Assembly: GCA_035448545.1 (NCBI GenBank)
Contig: DAOTJE010000001.1
Coordinates: 124,001-188,000 of the forward strand
Source: Anaerobaca sp035448545
GTDB lineage: Bacteria; Planctomycetota; Phycisphaerae; Sedimentisphaerales; Anaerobacaceae
Direction: 5' to 3'
DNA length: 64,000 bases
Positions within the stretch are counted from its first letter, which is position 1, and every line of letters begins with the position of its first letter. The notes beneath the pieces were generated by a model. That model ran no database searches. It had not been told where the DNA came from and saw only the letters and a program-made list of their open reading frames with translations. This document shows, piece after piece, positions 20,586-29,124 of this stretch. Both the position numbers and the translations under genes were made by a program.

Positions 20586-22823
20586 ATGCGAACGGCAGGG
20601 TGGTTCGCTGCCTGGACGGTGTTGCTCTGTGGGCTGGGGGCGCCGGCCGCCGGTGCCGCGGATCTGGAGTATCCGTGCGCCCTGCGCGATGCCTATGACG
20701 CGGATGACAGTTGCTGGGTCGGCATGAGCCTCAGCGGAGAGTATCCCGTCCCGGTCATACCCGAACAGTGGCTGGTGGGGCCTCCACCGTCCGAGATGTC
20801 GGCGGTCACGATGCCGACGGATCACTGGGTGGAACTGCTGTACCGTGGCCGGATCGTGGATGCCGACGGCAACGATGTCCTGATCCGGGAGTGGGGCAAG
20901 GCCGGCGAAGAGACAATCGTGTTTCTCACCGACGGGGCCGACCAGGAGTTCCCCATCGCCTTGGCGAAGGCGGACCTGGCGATGCAGGCGGTCAGCTACA
21001 TCTACCTCGACCTGCCGGACGTGTTCACGCCGTTTGCCCCTCGCGGATTGCGTCTGGTGGCGGTGGACAGCGGAGGGGGGGCCCCGGGTTTCGATGTGGC
21101 GTCGGTGCAGGCCCGTGTCCTGCGGGCGTGCGGTTCGCGGGCCGACGACCCTGTCCCGATCGACGGCGCCGCGAACGTGGCACGCGACGTGACGTTGGCC
21201 TGGACGCCTGCGTGCGATGCGATCGACCAGAGCCTGTACCTGGGCGACAGCCGCCGGCTGGTCGAATCGGCCGATCCATCGGTCCGGCTCGCGCTTCTTC
21301 CGTCCGATGTCAACTGCTTCGAGCCCAACGGACTGGCGCTGAACACGACCTACTATTGGCGCGTGGATGCCAACGGGGCCGGAACCGGCGAAGTCTGGTC
21401 CTTCACTACCGTGGACCATATCGTGATCGAAGACTTCGACTCCTATGGCATCTCCGGCGGTTATCTCTACGAGACCTGGCACACACGCGGCAAGGCCCGC
21501 GTCGGAGAAGAGTCGTTTCAGGCCCGACGCAGTTGCCCTCAGTGCATGCGGTTTGCCTACTACTATGACAACGTTCATCTCTCCGAGACGTATCGCGATT
21601 TGTGTCCGGCGCAGGACTGGACGCAGGCCGGGGCCCAGAGCCTCGCGTTCTGGCTGTACGGGATGCCGGGCAACGATATGCAGGGCCGGATGTACGCCGT
21701 GTTGAGTGACGGGACTGCCGATAGTCGGGTGACCTACGACGGCGACAAGGGAATCCTCACGAGCCCGGAGTGGAATATCTGGAGAATCCCGCTGGCGGAT
21801 TTCAACGGAGTGGACCTCAGCGCGGTCTGCCGTCTGACGCTGGGATTCGTCTTCCCCTCCGCTCAGTCGGGTCAGTACGGCAGCGGAACCATCTATGTGG
21901 ACGACATCTGCCTCTATTCCTCGCTGTGCCTTGAGGAGCACCGTTCGGCGGCCGACCTGACGGCGGACTGCCGCGTTGACTACCGCGACCTGGGGCAGAT
22001 GGCGACGCAGTGGCTCCAGGCACGCGGCCCGGTCGTGGATGTGGTCGCGCCGGGCGAGCCGGTGCTGTGGTATGCATTCGACGGCAACACCCAAGACAGC
22101 GCCGGACGGACGCAGGGACTGATCCAGGGGCGTCCGACGTTCGAGATCGGCGTGCACGGACGCGCCATTCACATGGTCAACCGGGGTGACGCAGTGGTGG
22201 TTTCCAACGCATCGGCCGTGTTCGAGGGGATTCGGGAAGCGATCACGATCGCGTTCTGGCAGCGGGGCGACGATTCGGGCCATCGCAACGATACGTTGTG
22301 CTGCTCCGACTACGCCTACGGCCAAACCAACCCGTCGATTGCCGTGCACCTGGGCTGCTGGAGGGACGCGGGGCAGTATCGGTGGGATTGCGGCACGCCG
22401 TGGTCGTTTGCCAACCGTCTGGCGGGTCGTCACCATTGCCGGTACGAATGGACCGGACGCTGGAACCACTGGGCCTTCACCAAGGATACTGCGGCCGGGC
22501 CGGGTGGCAAAGGCCTGATGTGCGTGTACCTCAACGGCGTTCTCTACGACAGCCGCTCGGGGACCAGCTCGCCGATCGAACGGATCAAATCGTTCCAGAT
22601 CGGGTCGGGATGGTATGGCCACTATGACGGCCTGATCGACGACTTCCAGATCTACGACTACGCTTTGTCCGAGGCGGAGGTCGCCTATCTGGCCAGTGAC
22701 GGGACGGGCCGGCTGCCCTGGGATTCCGGTCTGGCTGCTGATCTGGACGGCAGCTCGAACGTGGACTTCGGCGACTTTGCGATCCTGGCCGACGAGTGGC
22801 TCGAAAGCCAGCTCTGGCCGTAG
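20586..22823 (+). CDS. Secreted LamG-domain protein with two dockerin-like repeats
   Basis: This 745-residue protein starts with a signal peptide (MRTAGWFAAWTVLLCGLGAP). Domains in order are a beta-sandwich (about residues 30-180), a fibronectin-like module with NVARDVTLAWTPACDAIDQS and YLGDS, a carbohydrate-binding-like module from VIEDFDSYGI, a first dockerin-like D-x-D repeat (ADLTADCRVDYRDLGQMATQ), a LamG domain (YAFDGNTQDSAGRTQGLIQG to DDFQIYDYALSEAEVAYLAS), and a final dockerin-like repeat (ADLDGSSNVDFGDFAILADE). Planctomycetes encode many such surface or extracellular polysaccharide-related proteins. ATG 20586 is preferred over 20571 because GGGAG is then eight bases away and the signal peptide is compact. 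Confidence 0.88.
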   Translation: MRTAGWFAAWTVLLCGLGAPAAGAADLEYPCALRDAYDADDSCWVGMSLSGEYPVPVIPEQWLVGPPPSEMSAVTMPTDHWVELLYRGRIVDADGNDVLIREWGKAGEETIVFLTDGADQEFPIALAKADLAMQAVSYIYLDLPDVFTPFAPRGLRLVAVDSGGGAPGFDVASVQARVLRACGSRADDPVPIDGAANVARDVTLAWTPACDAIDQSLYLGDSRRLVESADPSVRLALLPSDVNCFEPNGLALNTTYYWRVDANGAGTGEVWSFTTVDHIVIEDFDSYGISGGYLYETWHTRGKARVGEESFQARRSCPQCMRFAYYYDNVHLSETYRDLCPAQDWTQAGAQSLAFWLYGMPGNDMQGRMYAVLSDGTADSRVTYDGDKGILTSPEWNIWRIPLADFNGVDLSAVCRLTLGFVFPSAQSGQYGSGTIYVDDICLYSSLCLEEHRSAADLTADCRVDYRDLGQMATQWLQARGPVVDVVAPGEPVLWYAFDGNTQDSAGRTQGLIQGRPTFEIGVHGRAIHMVNRGDAVVVSNASAVFEGIREAITIAFWQRGDDSGHRNDTLCCSDYAYGQTNPSIAVHLGCWRDAGQYRWDCGTPWSFANRLAGRHHCRYEWTGRWNHWAFTKDTAAGPGGKGLMCVYLNGVLYDSRSGTSSPIERIKSFQIGSGWYGHYDGLIDDFQIYDYALSEAEVAYLASDGTGRLPWDSGLAADLDGSSNVDFGDFAILADEWLESQLWP

Positions 22824-22827
22824 CGGC

Positions 22828-23913
22828 CTAACGTGGCTGCGGCTTGGATCGAAGGTCGCGCGACGTGGCCAGGGCGATGACACGCCCCTGGTCGCCGACG
22901 GCGCAGTAGAAGTGGTAGACGACTCCTTCGTGCTTGAGAAGCCAGGGTTTGTGGGCGTAGGTCTGGTCGTACGGCTCGGAGGGCGCCACCAGGTCGGGCC
23001 CGTCCCACCTGGTCCAGTGCACCAGATCGTAGGAGCCGGCGAACGTGTCGAAGGCCTTGGGTCGCCAGAACGCTCCGAAATAGAACATCACCCAGACGTC
23101 GCCCATCCGCACCACCTGCGGATCGCCCGAGATGCCGGTTCCGTTGTCGATCACCGGTTCGGTGCCGTAGCGCAGCCATCGGCGCATGTCATGGGAGACC
23201 GCCATGCCGATCCGCTCGGGACTGCCCTGGGCCTTGCCGTTGTAGAACATCACGAACGGGTAGCCGAGCGTCTGCTCTCTGTCGTGGATGATGTTGCTCT
23301 TGTACTGCGTCAGGCTCTCCCAGGGCCGCACGTCCGCTTGGTCGCGTGACAGCACCGGCTTGTCGAGGCGATGCCACGGAACCGGCCGGGTCGGCTCCTG
23401 CGTCCAGGCGATGCCGATCGCCAGCGGGTCGGTCTCGTAGCCCTTCAGCGCGCCGCCGAGGTACGACATCCAGTATCTGCCGTCGTAACGTTCCAGCTCA
23501 TACGAGCCTGCCCACGTCGTATCCTGGAGGGCGACGTAGCCGGCCGCCTGCACCGCGTCCCACCCCTCGTTGCGGAACGGCAGAATCCGGCCCAGCGGCC
23601 GCCAGTTCAGCAGGTCGTTGCTGTCGGCGATCGCCGTCTCGTACCCGTTGCCGTCGAAGAGGATGTAGATCATGTACCATTTCGCGTCGCAGCGAAAGAC
23701 GCTGGGGCAGTCGAGCTTCTTGCCGTCTTCGTCCCTGAGGATTACGCCGTACTTGAACGGCGTCCTGGCCTCCTCGTAGATGCGCTGCATGACCGTCGCT
23801 TCCACCGTCTTTCGCGTTGATAGGGCCGGCACGATTCGTCGCTCCACGCCGGCGCTGCCGGTGGTTTGCAGAAAGGTGACGGTGGCAAAGACCATCGCTG
23901 TCATCGCTGTCAT
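22828..23913 (-). CDS. Secreted glycoside-hydrolase-like protein (GH43/GH32/GH130 five-bladed propeller type)
   Basis: This 361-residue protein has a signal-like N-terminus (MTAMTAMVFATVTFLQTTGSA). The body has repeated propeller-blade features: LDCPSVFRCDAKWYMIYILF, ETAIADSNDLLNWRPLGRIL, GRYWMSYLGGAL, YPFVMFYNGKAQGSPERIGM, GDPQVVRMGDVWVMFYFGAF and VYHFYCAVGD. The acidic D-P/D-C blade motifs fit the GH43/GH32/GH130 superfamily, but I cannot assign a family or substrate. Start ATG 23913 follows GGAGA; longer frames start in unconserved text. It ends four bases from the convergent LamG gene. Confidence 0.8.
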   Translation of the reverse strand: MTAMTAMVFATVTFLQTTGSAGVERRIVPALSTRKTVEATVMQRIYEEARTPFKYGVILRDEDGKKLDCPSVFRCDAKWYMIYILFDGNGYETAIADSNDLLNWRPLGRILPFRNEGWDAVQAAGYVALQDTTWAGSYELERYDGRYWMSYLGGALKGYETDPLAIGIAWTQEPTRPVPWHRLDKPVLSRDQADVRPWESLTQYKSNIIHDREQTLGYPFVMFYNGKAQGSPERIGMAVSHDMRRWLRYGTEPVIDNGTGISGDPQVVRMGDVWVMFYFGAFWRPKAFDTFAGSYDLVHWTRWDGPDLVAPSEPYDQTYAHKPWLLKHEGVVYHFYCAVGDQGRVIALATSRDLRSKPQPR

Positions 23914-24093
23914 ACATGGTTCTCCATCCACTCGGGCGGCATCGCACCACAGAGTCTGCGATCGTGCAAAGCAGGATACCATGTCGCGACGCTGGCCGCA
24001 ACGTCGGGAGAACCAGACTCATCTGACATAATCTCCCGCGGCCGACGCGAATCCATGAACCGCTGCCGCGTCTGCGGTCGTATGGAGTCAGAG

Positions 24094-24115
24094 GCATGCA
24101 GCATCGGCTGCATGC
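24094..24115. promoter_or_regulatory. Perfect 9-bp dyad upstream of the NmrA gene
   Basis: GCATGCAGC, loop ATCG, GCTGCATGC, 43 bases before the ATG at 24159. It may be an operator or a 5'-UTR hairpin. Confidence 0.35.
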
Positions 24116-24158
24116 GACATGAAGAATGACTATCCAGGTTTTGCTGGAGGATAAGGCA

Positions 24159-25085
24159 ATGGAAGCCAAGAAGACCATTCTCGTCATCGGCGCGACGGGT
24201 GCCCAGGGTGGCAGCGTCGCTCGCCATTTGTTGGCCGGCAACACGTTCAAGGTTCGCGGTCTGACCCGGCATCCGGATTCCGAGAAGGCGAACGCATTGC
24301 GGCAGGCAGGCGCAGAAGTCGTCCCGGGCGACCTCGAAGACGCCGGGAGCATCCGAGCGGCCCTGAAGGGCTGTTACGGCTGCTTCGGTGTGACCAGTTT
24401 CTGGGAGCACTTCGAGAAGGAGTACGGCCAGGGCAGGAACCTGGTCGATGCGGTCCGGCGGTCCGGCGTCGAGCATTTCGTGTTCAGCACGCTGCCCCAC
24501 TGCAAGAAGATCAGCGGAGGAAAACTCGAAGTGCCGCACTTCGACATGAAGGCGCAGCTCGAGGAGTACACACGCCGTCTGGGTCTGAAGGCCACGTTCG
24601 TCCACGTGGCGTTCTACTACGAGAATTTCCTGGCGTTTTTGCCGCCGCACGAGCAGGAGGACGGCTCCTTCGCCTTCGGATTCCCCCAGGCAGACACTCC
24701 GCTGGCCGCCGTCGCGGTCGAGGACGTCGGCAGTATCGTCTCGATCCTCTTCGAGAGGCCACAGGACTATCTGGGCAAGGTGGTCGGCATCGTCGGCGAC
24801 GACCTGACGGGCGATCAATACGCGGAGGCGATGACGCGCATCCTGGGAACCAGGGTCGTTTATCACCATGTGCCTCGCGAGGAGTTCGCCGCGTTGGGGT
24901 TCCCCGGAGCCGAGGACCTGGCCAACATGTTCGAGTTCAACCGCTTTTACATTCCCAACCGACGGGCGGATGTGGAGATGTGCCGGGCCCTGAACCCGAA
25001 GATGCAGACGTTCGAGACCTGGCTCCGGTCGAACAAGGGAGCCTTCGTGAGGCTCTTCGAACGGGAGCACGCCCGCCTGCACTGA
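24159..25085 (+). CDS. NmrA/HSCARG-like NAD(P)-binding protein
   Basis: This 308-residue protein opens with the dinucleotide-binding ILVIGATGAQGGSVARHLL, then GLTRHPDSEKANALRQAGAE, VVPGDLEDAGSIRAALKGC, VEHFVFSTLPHCKK and FVHVAFYYENFL. This is the atypical short-chain dehydrogenase group that includes NmrA and HSCARG, which often sense NADP(H) redox state rather than catalyse. No regulator or enzyme partner is adjacent. Start ATG 24159 follows GGAGG by eight bases. Confidence 0.9.
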   Translation: MEAKKTILVIGATGAQGGSVARHLLAGNTFKVRGLTRHPDSEKANALRQAGAEVVPGDLEDAGSIRAALKGCYGCFGVTSFWEHFEKEYGQGRNLVDAVRRSGVEHFVFSTLPHCKKISGGKLEVPHFDMKAQLEEYTRRLGLKATFVHVAFYYENFLAFLPPHEQEDGSFAFGFPQADTPLAAVAVEDVGSIVSILFERPQDYLGKVVGIVGDDLTGDQYAEAMTRILGTRVVYHHVPREEFAALGFPGAEDLANMFEFNRFYIPNRRADVEMCRALNPKMQTFETWLRSNKGAFVRLFEREHARLH

Positions 25086-25124
25086 TACCGACCGGTGTGC
25101 GCGTGGGGAACCCGACGGACGAAC

Positions 25125-25892
25125 CTACTCCATGTGGATAACGTTGCGGGTGCGGTCCGCTTCGAGTCCGGCTTCCTTGATGACGTCGTACAGGTCGCGA
25201 CAGCCATGCACCTTGACGAAGTCGAAGTGGGGATCCGATTCGTCCTTTGTGGTCAGTTGAACCGTGCCGATGCCGAGCAGGCACTCCCAGAGGGAGCGGC
25301 GCAGCTTCAGGTCGATTACGCGGAACATGTCGATATTATCGACGCGGCGGTCGAAGACCCCGCGCGACCATTCGATCCGGTCCGGCGTGACCTCGTAGTA
25401 GATGCTCTTCAGGACGATCGCCTTCCAGAGCAGCACCAGCAGAGCCCCGGCGATGCAGGCCAGCGCGCCGAGGTCGATCCAGGCCTCGACCTGAGTCAAT
25501 CGCTGGGCCGGGATCTCCACCTTCGGCAGGTAGGCGTCCACGTATGCGACCACCTGGGCCACACGGTACTTCAGGACCGCCCAGCAGAGGGCGACCAGAA
25601 TACCCATCTTGATGGCAGTGCCCGTGAGGGCAAACACACTCGGACGGCCGTACCAGAGAACGTCGTCGTCCTGCTCCGGCGTGTCTGAACTATCCTCATC
25701 CTCTTCGGGATCGGGATCCGAATCGGTTGCGCCCAGCCTCATGCGGGTCTCGGCGCGCTTGCCTTCGAGGAACTCACCGCAGAAGCGACACTTGATCGCC
25801 TCGTAACGAATCTCTTCGGCACAATAGGGACAAGGTTTCGTGCGGTGCCGGAGCCGCTGGGTCAGATGGGTCGGTTCCGCTGGTCTTGGCAT
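25125..25892 (-). CDS. PH-domain (bPH2) membrane protein with N-terminal zinc ribbon
   Basis: The product is 255 residues. An N-terminal zinc ribbon (CPYCAEEIRYEAIKCRFCGE, two CxxC pairs) is followed by an acidic low-complexity linker (DSDPDPEEDEDSSDTPEQDD). Two membrane segments (IKMGILVALCWAVL and LGALACIAGALLVLLW) lead to a bacterial PH-like domain (YYEVTPDRIEWSRGVFDRRV followed by IDMFRVIDLKLRRSL) of the YdbS/YdbT type. Function is unknown. ATG 25892 starts MPRPAEPTH; a GTG at 25940 would add 16 residues. It is convergent with the NmrA gene. Confidence 0.85.
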   Translation of the reverse strand: MPRPAEPTHLTQRLRHRTKPCPYCAEEIRYEAIKCRFCGEFLEGKRAETRMRLGATDSDPDPEEDEDSSDTPEQDDDVLWYGRPSVFALTGTAIKMGILVALCWAVLKYRVAQVVAYVDAYLPKVEIPAQRLTQVEAWIDLGALACIAGALLVLLWKAIVLKSIYYEVTPDRIEWSRGVFDRRVDNIDMFRVIDLKLRRSLWECLLGIGTVQLTTKDESDPHFDFVKVHGCRDLYDVIKEAGLEADRTRNVIHME

Positions 25893-26054
25893 AACTGAAG
25901 CACCCTGGACTGTATCATTCCGTCGAACCTGATTCGCCACCGCCTGCGGCCATCACCGGGCGGCGTTCCATACACTTATCGGCCAGATTGGACGGATCGG
26001 ACCAGTGCACCAGACGGCCCGGAAGCATTTTGGGTTATCGGGCGTTGCATGGCG

Positions 26055-27446
26055 TCAGGTCGGCGGGGGGACTTTGGCGAGCAGCTCCTCTTCCGGCATG
26101 ATACAGCGCAGCGGATTTCCGATGTATTCCTCGATGGCCGGGATCGTGAACGACTCGTCCTCGCAGGCGAACGAAATGGAGGTCCCGGCCACGCCGGCCC
26201 GGCCCGTCCGCCCGATGCGATGCACGTAATCCTCCGGCTCGTAGGGGAACTCGTAGTTGACCACCAGGCCGATGTCCTTGACATGCAGGCCCCGTCCGGC
26301 GACGTCCGTGGCCACGACCACCTTCACCGTGCCCGTGCGGAAGTCTTCGAGGATACGCAGCCGCTTGTTCTGGGGCACCGCCCCGGAGAGCAGCTCGCAC
26401 GCGATGCCGTGCTTCTTCAGTTTGTTGGCCAGGGCCTGGGTGTGATCCCGACGATTGCAGAAGATCAGCGTGCGATCGTCGCCCCGCTTCTTGAGGATGT
26501 TGTAGAGCAGCTTGAACTTGTCTCGCGACGTGACGATGTACACGATCTGGTTGACCGTCTCGACGGCCACGTGTTCGGGCTCGACTTCGCAGATCACCGG
26601 GTCGGGCATCCACTGCGATGCCAAGCGCAAAACATCCTCCGTCAGGGTGGCGCTGAAGAGCATCGTGCGGCGGTGGTTCTTCGGCGGTGTCTCGCGGATG
26701 ATGCGTTTGACTTCGGGGATGAAGCCCATGTCCAGCATCCGGTCGGCCTCGTCGATGACCAGGATCTCGACGTCTTTGAGTTTGATGCTGCCTCGCTTGA
26801 CGAAGTCGAGCAGGCGTCCGGGGGTAGCGACAATCAGATCGACGGGCCCCTTGTCAAGCCGTCGTTGCTGCCGCTTGACCTCCAACCCTCCGTAGATGGC
26901 CAGGCAGTTGAAATGGCAGTATTTGCCGAGGTCCTGGGCGTCCTTGACGATCTGGATGGCGAGCTCGCGCGTGGGGGCCAGCACCAGGGCGCGCGGCGAT
27001 CCAAGCGGTCGTTCACCGTGGCTGGGTTCCTGGAGGAACCGGCTGAAGATCGTGATGAGGAACGCGGCGGTCTTTCCGGTTCCGGTCTGGGCCCGGCCGG
27101 AGATGTTCTGTCCGGCGTGTGCGTGGATCAGGACTTTGGCCTGGATCGGCGTGCAATACTGGAATCCCAGATCGGCGATCGCATGCATGATCGGGTCCGG
27201 CAGCCCCAGGTCGTGGAACCGCACCTGTCCCGGCTTCTCGGGGACCTGGAACTGATCGAGACTCCACGACGGTTTCTTTCTGCCGCCTCGTCGTCGGCGG
27301 GACCGTTTCGCGCGGGGTTTGGTGTCGGGTGGCGGAGGCGTCGCCGCGTCGTTGATGCACGGCTCGCCCGATGGCGGTGCCTCTTCGACCAATTCGGTCG
27401 ACGGTGACGAGTCTGTCGAGGTTGTCTTATTGTGTGGTTCTGTCAT
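26055..27446 (-). CDS. DEAD-box RNA helicase, RhlE-like (second of tandem pair)
   Basis: This 463-residue protein starts with a low-complexity, Ser/Thr- and Pro-rich stretch and a basic patch (KPRAKRSRRRRGGRKK). Then come the helicase motifs: FHDLGLPDPIMHAIADLGF with Q motif TPIQAKVL, motif I ARAQTGTGKTA-like GRAQTGTGKTA, VDLIVATPGR, DEAD in VIDEADRMLDMGF, SAT in MLFSATL, and C-terminal VVATDVAGRGLHVKDI and HRIGRTGRAG. It should unwind or remodel RNA, perhaps ribosome assembly intermediates or cold-stressed mRNA. ATG 27446 is preferred; 27455 is possible. It lies 121 bases after the first helicase on the same strand. Confidence 0.94.
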   Translation of the reverse strand: MTEPHNKTTSTDSSPSTELVEEAPPSGEPCINDAATPPPPDTKPRAKRSRRRRGGRKKPSWSLDQFQVPEKPGQVRFHDLGLPDPIMHAIADLGFQYCTPIQAKVLIHAHAGQNISGRAQTGTGKTAAFLITIFSRFLQEPSHGERPLGSPRALVLAPTRELAIQIVKDAQDLGKYCHFNCLAIYGGLEVKRQQRRLDKGPVDLIVATPGRLLDFVKRGSIKLKDVEILVIDEADRMLDMGFIPEVKRIIRETPPKNHRRTMLFSATLTEDVLRLASQWMPDPVICEVEPEHVAVETVNQIVYIVTSRDKFKLLYNILKKRGDDRTLIFCNRRDHTQALANKLKKHGIACELLSGAVPQNKRLRILEDFRTGTVKVVVATDVAGRGLHVKDIGLVVNYEFPYEPEDYVHRIGRTGRAGVAGTSISFACEDESFTIPAIEEYIGNPLRCIMPEEELLAKVPPPT

Positions 27447-27567
27447 GGCCAGCATTGAACTATAGAAACGCCGCAAAAGCGAGAGGAAAACCCGACCGGA
27501 AACGACCGCCGTTCGCGAGCAGGAGATCGTGCCCTCGGCGGTTCGTTCCGTTGGGGTGGTCGGTCGT

Positions 27568-28848
27568 CTATGCAGAGTGGGGCCTCGCGTTCCTGCGACG
27601 GCGCCAGGCCGGCCCTCTCTTGGCATGGACCGCTGTCGGCCGGGAAGCGACGAATGCTCTGGTGCGGTGGTCTGACGAGGGGCTCTTCTTTGGCTGCTCC
27701 GGCACCGGTTCCGCGGGGACACAGGCAAACCCCGGACACTCTTGCGGGCGGAAGCGTCGCCCGGTGAACTTCTCGATCTGTCGGAGGTACTTCTTTTCGT
27801 CCTGTGAGACGAACGTGATCGCGTCCCCGGTGGCGCTGGCGCGCCCGGTGCGCCCGATCCGGTGGATATAATCTTCCGCGAACGCCGGGACATCGAAATT
27901 GACGACGTGCGAGATGCCGGCAACGTCGATGCCGCGGGCGGCGATGTCTGTGGCCACCATGACCTGGTACTTGCCGCTCTTGAAGCCGTCGAGGGCCCGT
28001 TGCCGCTGACCTTGGCTGCGTCCCGAGTGGATCGCGACCGAGACGATGCCGGATCGCTCCAGCCGGCGCGTGATCTTGTCGGCCCCGTGCTTGGTTCGCG
28101 AGAAGACCAGCACACTGTACATGGAGCGGTTCTTCAGCATGTGCAGCAGAAGGTCGATCTTCTGTGATTTCTCGACGGGATAGACGTGCTGCGTGACGGT
28201 CTGGACCGGATTGTGCGGGCGGCCGATCTGAATCATCCTCGGCGACTTTTGCATGCCGGCCGACAACCCCGTGATTTCGGGGCTGATCGTGGCCGAGAAG
28301 AGCATCGTCTGCCGCTTGGTGGGCAGGGCGTCGACGATCCTTCGCACGTCCCGGATGAAGCCCATATCCAGCATGCGATCGGCCTCGTCGAGGACGAGCA
28401 CCTCGATCGCTTCGAAGCGGATCGAGCCTCGCTGCATGTGGTCGAGCAGCCGGCCCGGCGTCGAGACGACGATGTCGACACCGCGTCGCAGGGCGCGCAG
28501 TTGGTTCTCGATGCTGACGCCACCGTAGATGGCGAGCGATTTCAGATGGAGGAACCGGCCGTAGCAGAGGATCGATTGTTCGACTTGCACCGCCAGCTCG
28601 CGCGTCGGTGTCAGGATCAGCGACCTGACCCCTTTCTTGTGTCGGTTTCTCCCGTGAGCGAGCCGGTTCAGGATCGGCAGGACGAACGCGGCCGTCTTGC
28701 CGGTCCCGGTTTGGGCGCAGCCGATGAGATCATGGCCTTCGAGTGCGACCGGGATCGCCTGGGATTGGATTTCTGTGGGTGTGGTGTAGCCGGTGGCAAG
28801 AATCCCTTGCACCAGCGGGTCGGAAAGACCAAACGTCTTGAATGGCAT
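27568..28848 (-). CDS. DEAD-box RNA helicase, RhlE-like (first of tandem pair)
   Basis: The product is 426 residues. MPFKTFGLSDPLVQGILATG leads into the Q motif TPTEIQSQAI, motif I CAQTGTGKTAAF near residue 45, motif Ia TPTRELAVQ, VDIVVSTPGR, VLDEADRMLDMGF, LFSATI, and the C-terminal VATDIAARGIDVAGI and HRIGRTGRASATG. The C-terminal tail is basic and ends RRRRNARPHSA. Start ATG 28848 follows AGGA by eight bases; longer frames upstream lack conserved sequence. It lies between fusA and the second helicase, all on the minus strand, which suggests a translation- or ribosome-related grouping. Confidence 0.95.
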   Translation of the reverse strand: MPFKTFGLSDPLVQGILATGYTTPTEIQSQAIPVALEGHDLIGCAQTGTGKTAAFVLPILNRLAHGRNRHKKGVRSLILTPTRELAVQVEQSILCYGRFLHLKSLAIYGGVSIENQLRALRRGVDIVVSTPGRLLDHMQRGSIRFEAIEVLVLDEADRMLDMGFIRDVRRIVDALPTKRQTMLFSATISPEITGLSAGMQKSPRMIQIGRPHNPVQTVTQHVYPVEKSQKIDLLLHMLKNRSMYSVLVFSRTKHGADKITRRLERSGIVSVAIHSGRSQGQRQRALDGFKSGKYQVMVATDIAARGIDVAGISHVVNFDVPAFAEDYIHRIGRTGRASATGDAITFVSQDEKKYLRQIEKFTGRRFRPQECPGFACVPAEPVPEQPKKSPSSDHRTRAFVASRPTAVHAKRGPAWRRRRNARPHSA

Positions 28849-29030
28849 GAGACAATCCTGAAAGTAGGACGGACGTACCAGCGTCCGGCCTGGTGACAAA
28901 AATGACAGTCCCCGGGGGATGGCACGGCCAACCCTCCGTGGGACGACAGGTGTGGAGTGAGGTTCTGACGCGGTGTAGCGAACGGCGTGAGACTCCACTA
29001 AGAACCCTACCGATGCCCGCCGGACTGACA

Positions 29031-29050
29031 GACCTTATCAACATAAGGTC
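29031..29050. terminator. Stem-loop between fusA and the first helicase gene
   Basis: GACCTTAT, loop CAAC, ATAAGGTC, a perfect eight-pair stem in the 276-base gap after the fusA stop. No U-tract follows, so it may be an attenuator or processing site rather than a full terminator. Confidence 0.35.
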
Positions 29051-29124
29051 CGTTCTGGCGGCATACTCGGCTCTCCGGCGTGGCAGCGCCACGGCCGGGG
29101 GCTATCGCACTGGACCGGAGATCC

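Noticed and set aside
20403..22883. Long minus-strand open frame opposite the LamG gene
   Set aside because: The composition follows the complement of the LamG codons; no motif, signal or Shine-Dalgarno supports it.
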